Below, piece by piece: positions 37,781 through 44,757 of a stretch of 64,000 nt of DNA. The notes under the pieces were generated by a model. It saw only the letters and a list, made by a program, of their open reading frames with translations, was not told the DNA's origin and did no database searches. The stretch lies in assembly GCA_018436095.1 (NCBI GenBank), contig JAHDMJ010000018.1, positions 1-64,000 of the forward strand, written 5' to 3'. The translations under genes were made by a program, and so were the position numbers. This DNA comes from Clostridia bacterium (lineage in GTDB: Bacteria > Bacillota > Peptococcia > DRI-13 > UBA5745). The stretch's first letter is position 1, and the number at the start of each line of letters is the position of its first letter.

Positions 37781-38565
37781 ATTTCTCGGTCAGAAAGGGC
37801 TCCTTTAGTTATGGCAATACCCCTATCCTGCGTGATGTTTCCTTTTCTGTGGACCGCCGGGAAGTGCTGTCGGTTCTTGGACCCAACGGCGTGGGCAAAA
37901 CCACTTTGCTCCGCTGCATGATGGGCCTGCTGCGCTGGAAAAGCGGCGAAACCCTCATCGACGGTACCGCCATCAGCCGAATGACCCATGCCGAACTCTG
38001 GCGGCGGATTGCTTATGTTCCCCAGTCAAAGGGCACAGCCCTTTCCTATTCGGCCGCCGAAATGGTGCTGATGGGCCGCTCCGCCCGGCTGGGGCTTTTT
38101 GCCCAGCCTGCGGCAGAGGACCGCAGGGTTGCCGCCGAGGCTATGGAGCAGGTTGGCATCCGGCATCTCGGCAATAAGAAGTGCAGCGAGATGAGCGGCG
38201 GCGAATTGCAGATGGTGCTGATTGCCCGGGCCCTGGCGGCCAAGCCTCAGCTTTTGGTGCTGGATGAGCCGGAATCCAATCTGGATTTCAAAAACCAGTT
38301 GATCATCCTGGACACCATCCGCCGGCTTTCCCGGGAACAGGGTATCGCCGCCATCGTCAACACCCATTATCCGGCCCATGCCCTGAAAATCGCCGATAAG
38401 GCCCTGATCCTCAACCGGGAGGGCCAAAGCCTCTACGGCCCCGCTGCCCAGGTCATCAACGAGGAGAATATGGGCCGGGCCTTCAGCGTGCAAGTCAAAA
38501 TCCAGGACTTTCTTTATGAGCAGCAGTGCTTTAAGAGCGTGATTCCCATTGCCGTGATTTCCTGA
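37777..38565 (+). CDS. ABC importer ATPase (FecE/BtuD type)
   Basis: A 262-residue ATPase with Walker A GPNGVGKTT (residues 32-40), signature MSGGELQMV near 140, Walker B LLVLDEPESNLD near 165 and a switch His in NTHYPAHAL. It is the last gene of the nitrogenase-like/importer operon, followed by a terminator at 38.6 kb. The continuous overlaps from the NifH-like gene to here, with only small gaps around the lipoprotein gene, make a six-gene transcription unit very likely. Confidence 0.94.
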   Translation: MNFSVRKGSFSYGNTPILRDVSFSVDRREVLSVLGPNGVGKTTLLRCMMGLLRWKSGETLIDGTAISRMTHAELWRRIAYVPQSKGTALSYSAAEMVLMGRSARLGLFAQPAAEDRRVAAEAMEQVGIRHLGNKKCSEMSGGELQMVLIARALAAKPQLLVLDEPESNLDFKNQLIILDTIRRLSREQGIAAIVNTHYPAHALKIADKALILNREGQSLYGPAAQVINEENMGRAFSVQVKIQDFLYEQQCFKSVIPIAVIS

Positions 38566-38595
38566 GCCAGCTCTTTTTCATGATGGCGATATAAT

Positions 38596-38657
38596 AGGAC
38601 TAAATTAGAAAAGCTCTAGTACAACAAGGGTTTCGCTGATTTAGTCCTGTTTTTTTT
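38596..38657 (+). terminator. terminator of the nitrogenase-like operon
   Basis: AGGACTAAAT (38596-38605) pairs with ATTTAGTCCT (38639-38648), followed by G and eight T. The 33-nt loop is long for a simple terminator. The 3' half makes it credible. Confidence 0.75.
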
Positions 38658-38733
38658 GTCTAGCAATGAGATAGAGCCCTGTCTTCTTCTACTGGACTTA
38701 AACTTTACTATATTAATAATTTTCAATATATAC

Positions 38734-38764
38734 TTGACAAATAACCAAAAAATGATATTATAAT
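38734..38764 (+). promoter_or_regulatory. promoter of the KilA-N module
   Basis: TTGACA (38734-38739) with TATTAT 16 bp or TATAAT 19 bp downstream, in very AT-rich DNA. It would give a transcript starting near 38770, ahead of the small frames at 38797 and 38844. Confidence 0.6.
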
Positions 38765-38796
38765 TTACAAAAATTTCAATAAAAAATGGAGAGCGA

Positions 38797-38847
38797 ATGA
38801 GCCATTTGATAATGAATGGCCATTACAACAACCAGTATTATTTATGA
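38797..38847 (+). CDS. possible 16-residue leader peptide
   Basis: An ATG with GGAGAG just upstream opens a 16-codon frame (MSHLIMNGHYNNQYYL). Its TGA overlaps the ATG of the next gene in an ATGA. The arrangement suggests translational coupling or a leader peptide, but the frame is too short for coding statistics to help. Confidence 0.3.
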   Translation: MSHLIMNGHYNNQYYL

Positions 38848-39044
38848 AATCACTGGATCTATTAAAGCAGCATGGTATTATAACAAATCGTCAGTTTGTG
38901 GATAAATTATCTTCAAGTGGATTGAGTTTATATGCTAGTGAAATTGAGGAATTATTGGCATTGAAGCAAGGATATTTAGATGAACCCCAAATAAGCATAA
39001 ACGAAGCTGAGCCGAAACTAAAATCGAAAATATGTAAGATATAA
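38844..39044 (+). CDS. small protein preceding the KilA-N gene
   Basis: A 66-residue AT-rich frame, MKSLDLLKQHGIITNRQFVD, with a helical N-terminal half that looks like a small helix-turn-helix or antitoxin-like fold, and a Lys-rich tail. It is coupled by ATGA to the short upstream frame. The frame also continues open upstream to 38745 without a normal start. I do not recognise the family. Its position 25 bp before the KilA-N gene suggests a joint function. Confidence 0.5.
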   Translation: MKSLDLLKQHGIITNRQFVDKLSSSGLSLYASEIEELLALKQGYLDEPQISINEAEPKLKSKICKI

Positions 39045-39069
39045 CTCCACTAATCAGGAGGAATGCTAA

Positions 39070-39894
39070 ATGGTAAAAAAAATAGATGTTGTTGGAACAG
39101 AAATAAAAGTAATGACAATTAATGATAACGATTTTATTTCCATTACTGATATGCTTAAAGCAAAAGATGGGGATTTTTTTATTTCTGACTGGTTGCGAAA
39201 TAGGAATACAGTTGAATTTTTAGGAATATGGGAACAAATCTATAATCCAAATTTTAATTATGGCGAATTCGCCATAATTAAAAGCCAAGCTGGGTTAAAT
39301 AGTTATAAAGTGAGTGTTAAGGAATGGGTGAAAAAGACCAACGCAATAGGGTTAAAAGCAACCGCTGGGAGATATGGTGGAACTTATGCGCATAAAGATA
39401 TTGCCTTTGAATTTGGTATGTGGATAAGCCCGGAATTCAAAATATACTTGATTAAAGAATTTCAGAGGCTCAAAGATGAAGAATTAAGACAGTCAGGTTG
39501 GGATATAAAACGAAACCTAACAAAAATTAATTATCGAATACATACAGATGCAATCAAAGAAAATCTAATACCACCAACTTTAACGAAGCAACAAATGAAC
39601 CAAATATACGCCAACGAAGCAGATGTTTTGAATCTTGCTCTTTTTGGAATAACAGCAAAGACATGGAGGGATAAAAATCCTAATTTGAAAGGGAGTGTTC
39701 GTGATTATGCCAATGTTTCTCAACTGGTATGTCTTGCAAATTTAGAGAATCTTAATGCCCTTTTCATAAATGAAGGCATAGCTCAAAAGCAAAGATTAAA
39801 AAAACTTAATGAGATTGCAATTAGCCAAATGAAAATTTTGGTGCAAGATCATCAAATATTGGCTTTTGATGGGAGAGCATCTAAAGAAGATTAA
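39070..39894 (+). CDS. KilA-N domain-containing protein
   Basis: A 274-residue protein with a KilA-N DNA-binding domain: DFISITDMLKAKDGDFFISDWLRNRNT-like start, later TAGRYGGTYAHKDIAFEFGMWISPEFK (residues about 96-123), which is diagnostic. A C-terminal helical region (ALFGITAKTWRDKNPNLKGS) follows. KilA-N proteins are common in phages and mobile islands, and this gene is markedly more AT-rich than its neighbours. AGGAGG precedes the start. Role here unknown; repressor, addiction or defence accessory functions are possible. Confidence 0.85.
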   Translation: MVKKIDVVGTEIKVMTINDNDFISITDMLKAKDGDFFISDWLRNRNTVEFLGIWEQIYNPNFNYGEFAIIKSQAGLNSYKVSVKEWVKKTNAIGLKATAGRYGGTYAHKDIAFEFGMWISPEFKIYLIKEFQRLKDEELRQSGWDIKRNLTKINYRIHTDAIKENLIPPTLTKQQMNQIYANEADVLNLALFGITAKTWRDKNPNLKGSVRDYANVSQLVCLANLENLNALFINEGIAQKQRLKKLNEIAISQMKILVQDHQILAFDGRASKED

Positions 39895-39930
39895 AATCGG
39901 ATACATACTAGTCGGCGAAACGAGGAAAAC

Positions 39931-40152
39931 ATGGGCTTCAATATATTCGGCATGAACCGGAATTTCAGAAATCCAATTTATTGCGGCCTTTTTTATTTCC
40001 TTGTACTAATGGCCTTGGCCATGGCATTGGTTCATCCAATCATAACATTCTTTCCCGCCATCTTTATGGCGGTTACTGCTTTTGCATTTGCCGCTCCGGA
40101 AGGCAAGCGGGGCTACGTGGCCCTGGCTCTGTCGGTGCGCAAAAACGAATAA
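39931..40152 (+). CDS. small membrane protein before secA2
   Basis: A 73-residue protein with two hydrophobic helices (about 18-37 and 38-54), a basic N terminus and a Lys/Arg-containing tail ending SVRKNE. Its base composition matches the secA2 side, not the KilA-N side. The start has GAGGAAAAC upstream. I do not recognise the family. Its stop lies in the 5' arm of the hairpin that contains the secA2 ribosome-binding site. Confidence 0.5.
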   Translation: MGFNIFGMNRNFRNPIYCGLFYFLVLMALAMALVHPIITFFPAIFMAVTAFAFAAPEGKRGYVALALSVRKNE

Positions 40153-40213
40153 ACACTCCTTCATCATCAAGGCTGAATGAACAAGCATGATTTATGGATG
40201 AAGGAGTGTTTTT
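40151..40213 (+). promoter_or_regulatory. terminator-like hairpin enclosing the secA2 ribosome-binding site
   Basis: AAACACTCCTTCATC (40151-40165) pairs perfectly with GATGAAGGAGTGTTT (40197-40211) over a 31-nt loop. The 3' arm contains AAGGAG, the secA2 Shine-Dalgarno, and ends in a T-run directly before the ATG at 40214. The same structure can stop transcription from the upstream gene and hide the ribosome-binding site. Confidence 0.8.
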
Positions 40214-42559
40214 ATGAATATGAGAAAAAAGTCAGGCTCTCAGCGGGAGCTTAATTTGCCCTATGCCGATTTTTGCCGCCGGGTAAATAGTTATCAATGG
40301 CAGGATTGGGCGGAAGAAAAATTAGTTGCCTTGCTGCGGCAATCTGTTCAATTTCCATGTAATGAAGAAAACGCTGAAGCATATAGCATTTTAAAGGAAA
40401 TCATAAGGAGAAAGGTGGGCCTTTCTTTATTTGACAGCCAAATAGCGGCCGCCTATTCCATGCAGCAGGGCCGCATTGCCGAGGTTCCTACCGGCGAGGG
40501 CAAGACTCTGGCTGCCGTAGTTACGGCGGCTATTTTTGCTTTGCAGAAAAAACCGGTCCATATTTTAGTGTTCAACGATTATCTGGCCCGCCGGGACTAT
40601 GGGGCCAATCTTGCGGTTTATAAAGCTTGCGGCTTAACCTGCGGATATATAGACGAGGCCTCGGATTTCAACTGGAGAAAGGCTGCCTACGGCTGTGATG
40701 TTCTGTATGTAGCGGCCAAGGAAGCTGCCTTTGATTATCTGCGGGATTTTCTTGCTATGGCAAAAGAAAAGTTACTCTTTCCTGATTTTCCGACTGCTTT
40801 GGTGGATGAGGCGGATTCCATTTTAATTGACGAAGCCCGGATTCCTTTGGTTTTGGCAGGCAATCCCGATAGGCAGCCGGAGATGGCGGCCAAGATTGCC
40901 GAGGCTGTGGGGGAATTGCCGGCAGCCGGTGTAGGCGTTAATAGGGCGGATAATCAAGTATGGCTGACGGAAACAGGCATTGCCTTCATGGAAGCCAGGC
41001 TGGGGCTGGCCAACCTTTATCTTAGTGAGAACGGAGCTGTGCTGGCTATGGTGAGCGCAGCTTTAGAAGCAAGATTTCTGTTGAAGAGGGATAAGGATTA
41101 TATCGTCAAGAACGGTTCTATCTGGGTGGTTGACGAAGCCACCGGGCGCACCGCGGAAAACAGACGCTTCCCCGACTTGCTGCACCAAGCGGTGGAAATT
41201 CAGGAATTGGGGATGCAGGGGGCCCCGGCCATTATCTATAACACCATAAGCATGCAGGCCTTCTTATTGCAATATAAAATGCTTTGCGGCATGACGGGAA
41301 CGGCGGCATCCTCTGCGGCGGAACTGAAAAAAACTTATGCTGTGGAGGTAGACGTAATCCCGCCCCATAAGCCTTGTATCCGCGTTGACCATCCTGACTC
41401 AATATTCTTAGAAAAGGCGGAACAGGAGGACGCTATTTTAGCCTGCCTGCAATCCTGCCATGCCAAGGGACAGCCCCTTCTCATCGGCAGCCAAAGTGTA
41501 GAGGAATCGGAGTACTTTTCCGCCTTATTGAGGGAGCGGAATATCAAGCATCAGGTTCTCAATGCCAGAAACGATGAAGAGGAAGCAGCGGTTATTGCGG
41601 AAGCCGGCCGTCCCTATCAGGTTACGATTTCTACCAATATGGCGGGACGGGGCGTGGATATCCGCCTTGGGGACGGCGATGAAAAAGAGGCGAAATTCGC
41701 CGGGGCCGCCGGCGGGTTATATGTGGTGAGCACGGGTATCAACCGCAGCCTGCGCATTGACAATCAATTGCGGGGCAGGGCCGGCAGGCAGGGGGATCCC
41801 GGGGAGAGCAAGTTCTTTGTTTGCCTGAGGGACTTGACTTTGGAAACCTTTTTTGACATTGGGTTTTATCATTATAAAAAATATCCGAAGCTGCTGCGCC
41901 GGGCCCAAAGAATCCAGGAAAGCAAGGACGGAGAAGCCCGTTATATGCTGGAACGGTATTCGGAAATCCTTGAAAAGCAAAGGAAGCTGGTGACCGGCTG
42001 CCGCAGCTGGATTTTGCTGGAGCTTGAGGCGCCGGAAATCATGAAAAGGGAAGCGCCTGCCGCCTATCGAGAGCTGCTTGACCGTGTAGGCGAAAAGGGA
42101 GTGAGGCTGGCTGAAAGGCAGTTGACCCTTTATTTTATCAATATGAATTGGGCTTCTTATTTAGCGGCCATGGAGGATAAACGCAAGGGCATTCATCTCA
42201 TGGTCATCGGAGGACGCAATCCTCTGGAGGCCTATCACGCTTTTGCCCTTGCCGCCTTTGCCGAAATGACGGCGGATATTAAAAATGATGTGACGGAGCA
42301 TATGCAGAAATGCAAAATTACCGAAAAGGGCATCGATATGGCGGCGGCGGGTCTTTTGGGAGCTACCACCACATGGACGTATATGATCGACGAAAGCGCC
42401 AGCCAATTCAGCCGGATTCCCCATTTAGTCAAGTCTATGGCCGGCACTATACAAGGGACGTTGTTTACCTTTCGGGATATCTGTGGCAAGCTAAGAAAAT
42501 GCTTTGGCGGCAAAAGGGGGGCAGGAAGTCATAAAAGTCATAAAGGAGATTGCCAATAA
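40214..42559 (+). CDS. secA2: accessory preprotein translocase ATPase SecA2
   Basis: A 781-residue SecA-type motor. Walker A EVPTGEGKTL (about residue 93), the DEAD-box-like VDEADSILIDEARIPL (about 197), LCGMTGTAASS, STNMAGRGVDIRLG and RGRAGRQGDPGESKF are all canonical. Length is below housekeeping SecA, and the C-terminal zinc-binding SecB site is absent, the tail being Lys/Gly-rich. These features fit SecA2. No secY2 or accessory Sec substrate is adjacent, so it would use the normal SecYEG channel. Confidence 0.88.
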   Translation: MNMRKKSGSQRELNLPYADFCRRVNSYQWQDWAEEKLVALLRQSVQFPCNEENAEAYSILKEIIRRKVGLSLFDSQIAAAYSMQQGRIAEVPTGEGKTLAAVVTAAIFALQKKPVHILVFNDYLARRDYGANLAVYKACGLTCGYIDEASDFNWRKAAYGCDVLYVAAKEAAFDYLRDFLAMAKEKLLFPDFPTALVDEADSILIDEARIPLVLAGNPDRQPEMAAKIAEAVGELPAAGVGVNRADNQVWLTETGIAFMEARLGLANLYLSENGAVLAMVSAALEARFLLKRDKDYIVKNGSIWVVDEATGRTAENRRFPDLLHQAVEIQELGMQGAPAIIYNTISMQAFLLQYKMLCGMTGTAASSAAELKKTYAVEVDVIPPHKPCIRVDHPDSIFLEKAEQEDAILACLQSCHAKGQPLLIGSQSVEESEYFSALLRERNIKHQVLNARNDEEEAAVIAEAGRPYQVTISTNMAGRGVDIRLGDGDEKEAKFAGAAGGLYVVSTGINRSLRIDNQLRGRAGRQGDPGESKFFVCLRDLTLETFFDIGFYHYKKYPKLLRRAQRIQESKDGEARYMLERYSEILEKQRKLVTGCRSWILLELEAPEIMKREAPAAYRELLDRVGEKGVRLAERQLTLYFINMNWASYLAAMEDKRKGIHLMVIGGRNPLEAYHAFALAAFAEMTADIKNDVTEHMQKCKITEKGIDMAAAGLLGATTTWTYMIDESASQFSRIPHLVKSMAGTIQGTLFTFRDICGKLRKCFGGKRGAGSHKSHKGDCQ

Positions 42560-42580
42560 AAGTCATAAAGGAGATTGCCA
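42531..42580 (+). repeat. 25-bp tandem duplication at the secA2 end
   Basis: A 25-bp unit containing AAAAGTCATAAAGGAGATTG occurs exactly at 42531-42555 and 42556-42580. It duplicates the secA2 stop-codon region and a ribosome-binding site, so the next short frame has two AAGGAG sites upstream. Confidence 0.92.
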
Positions 42581-42800
42581 TGAGTAAAATATTGATTCTT
42601 CGCATCACCGCCGGCTTTGGAGGTGTGTAACAAACTATCCACCCCGTACTGCTGCAAGATGAGGATGCTTTGGTGCTGGTGATTGCGGTTTTGTAGGCAG
42701 CTTGCCGATGCTTGAGGCCGCCATTGGGGATGAAGGGATCATATCGGGGCAGCCGCCGCATTTAAAGCTGCCTGCCCCAGGTGAGCAATTCCCGATATAG
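42580..42800 (+). pseudogene. degenerate small gene downstream of secA2
   Basis: A well-placed AAGGAG and ATG at 42580 start a frame that stops after 16 codons (MSKILILRITAGFGGV). A second frame, open from 42663 to the TAG at 42798, reads as protein-like sequence (GAGDCGFVGSLPMLEAAIGD). They are out of phase, so a frameshifted remnant is the simplest reading. I do not recognise the family. Confidence 0.35.
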
Positions 42801-42839
42801 AGCTAAGGCGGGCAGTGGACGCTAGGTATGGCAATAGCG

Positions 42840-43195
42840 GTGGCAGTGACAGTGACCACGTTGCTCAAAAATGCAAATCTGTTGCTGTTCGCTCAAGCTA
42901 ACTGTTCAAAAATGCAGGTTTGTCGTCTATTTCCTTTGAAAATGAGCAAAATCTCAAGTTTAAAGTGTTCTAAGACGGCTTTTCTGCCGTATTTAGGGTC
43001 AGGGGCAGAAGAACCCCCTATTTTAAAGGAGGAACAGGCTACAAACTTGAAATTTTGCACAAAATACGTGGCTGACCGCTACAAACCTGCAATTTTGCAC
43101 ATTTCCTTTAACGGCCTGCAAATTGGGGATACTGGAAAAGTTGTCCAAGTCACAGGCTTGTGCAAAACCTTAAATTTTGTACATTTCAACTCTGA
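42840..43195. repeat. third cluster of the dispersed intergenic repeat
   Basis: AACTGTTCAAAAATGCAGGT (about 42900) is the reverse complement of the motif in the array at 140-246. ACAAACTTGAAATTTTGCAC (about 43039) and ACAAACCTGCAATTTTGCAC (about 43081) are direct copies, and weaker copies flank them. No gene is seen; frames crossing the stretch are repeat translations. Confidence 0.75.
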
Positions 43196-43203
43196 CAAGG
43201 TCC

Positions 43204-44724
43204 TTAACCTGCAGAGTTTGCGGTGGAATAATCATACAAGCGGACACGGTTGCGGCCGCTGTTTTTGGCTTTGTACAGCGCCGAATCTGCCTGGGCCAGC
43301 ATATCTTCCAACTCATGACCGCTGCCGGCAGGCAAATGGGCCAACCCGATGCTGACGGTGACTTTGATTTCTTTTTCCTGATAGGAAGTGACTGTATTTT
43401 CAATAGATTTTCGTAAATTTTCCGATATGGTAAAGGCCTGGCCGGCAGAAATATCCTCCAGCAATACGGCAATTTCCTCGCCGCCGTAGCGGCCCACAAT
43501 ATCGTTTTTCCGGAAATGGCTTTTGGTCAGAGCGGCAACAGTCTGCAGCACAGCGTCGCCGCAGGAGTGGCCGTAAGTATCGTTCACCATCTTGAAATGA
43601 TCAAGATCAATCATCAGCAGAGCATAGGACTGATTTTTTGCCTCTTTGCCGGTCAGTCTGAAATTGGCAATATCAAAAAAAGTAGCCCGGTTATAAATGT
43701 TCATCAAAGGATCGAAGGTGGCTTTAGCATAGAGCTTTTGCAACTGATTTTCCTTATCGGTAATATCATGGATGACAATACAAATACCGTTGTTTCTTTT
43801 ATCTTGCTGGATGGGGGTGCGGGTTATCTTATAAAACCGCATTTCGCCGCCTATTTGGAGGGAAAGCTCATTCTCTCTTTCAAATTGCTTTACCTGCAAG
43901 GTAGTTTCTCCGGGATGTAGACTATCCAGTTCCGGAAATAGCTGTTTTGCCGCCTTATTGGCATCCAAAAAACTGAAATCCTTATCGCAGACAATAAAGG
44001 CGTCGCTCATGGATTCAATGACCTGGTCCCGGGCCATTGGTACCACATCAAAGAGCTTCTGGAGCTTGACGGCATAGATAAGCGGTATCAGAGAAAGGGA
44101 AATGGCAAAGGGATTTAAATCGACCAGAAGATGATTCGCAAAAAGGGTATGATAAATATTGACGGATAGCGGAAGCAAAATAGCAGCCAGCAAGCAAAAG
44201 CTCTGAGGCCGCTGCAGTTTGTTGCCGCTTCTTAAGTGCCTTAGAATACGCCGGATACTCAAAAAAACCAGCAGAAAATTGTATAGAGTAGCCAAATAGC
44301 TTATGGGTCCGGGAAAACCATGGCAGTTGGAGAAATAGCCATTGAAGAAAAATTCGATATCTGTATAGTGCAGCCGCACCAGGGGAAAAGCCTGGGCCGT
44401 ATAGGTATTGAAGACAGGCAATGCAAAGAGCAGAATATACTTATAAATGTTCAGCCTTTTTTCACCATAAATGTCTCGGATGAAAAGGTAGTTGAAAACC
44501 ACAAGAAAGGGCGTGCCCATTTTTTGTACCCGGACGCCGGCAAAGGCGGCCTCCAGGGTAGGGGCAGTGATTTCCAGGAGATAGCCGACGACGTACAAAA
44601 AAGTGCAGATGGAAGAAAAGATCAAGAAAAGGGAGCGCTCGGAACGATGATTGAGTATGGCATAAACCAGCAATATGATGGAGCCTATCGTTGCAATCAA
44701 CATGAACCAAACAAATATATTCAT
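43204..44724 (-). CDS. membrane-bound diguanylate cyclase (7TM-PAS-GGDEF)
   Basis: A 506-residue protein with seven hydrophobic helices in residues 1-225, typical of the histidine-kinase N-terminal 7TM sensor domain, then a PAS-like segment (SDAFIVCDKDFSFLDANKAA) and a GGDEF domain. The active-site loop is GRYGGEEIAVLL, an active GGEE(I/F)-type variant, with FKMVNDTYGHSCGD before it. It should make cyclic di-GMP in response to a membrane signal. It lies 33 bp after the flavoprotein gene on the same strand, so co-transcription is likely. An HD-GYP hydrolase is encoded at 54.8 kb. Confidence 0.88.
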   Translation of the reverse strand: MNIFVWFMLIATIGSIILLVYAILNHRSERSLFLIFSSICTFLYVVGYLLEITAPTLEAAFAGVRVQKMGTPFLVVFNYLFIRDIYGEKRLNIYKYILLFALPVFNTYTAQAFPLVRLHYTDIEFFFNGYFSNCHGFPGPISYLATLYNFLLVFLSIRRILRHLRSGNKLQRPQSFCLLAAILLPLSVNIYHTLFANHLLVDLNPFAISLSLIPLIYAVKLQKLFDVVPMARDQVIESMSDAFIVCDKDFSFLDANKAAKQLFPELDSLHPGETTLQVKQFERENELSLQIGGEMRFYKITRTPIQQDKRNNGICIVIHDITDKENQLQKLYAKATFDPLMNIYNRATFFDIANFRLTGKEAKNQSYALLMIDLDHFKMVNDTYGHSCGDAVLQTVAALTKSHFRKNDIVGRYGGEEIAVLLEDISAGQAFTISENLRKSIENTVTSYQEKEIKVTVSIGLAHLPAGSGHELEDMLAQADSALYKAKNSGRNRVRLYDYSTANSAG

Positions 44725-44757
44725 CGTTAATCCAGGCCCCCTTCACAATAGACTCAT

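Noticed and set aside
42828-43355. 175-codon plus-strand frame
   Set aside because: It runs through the repeat cluster and then antisense into the GGDEF gene; no start signal or domain is visible.
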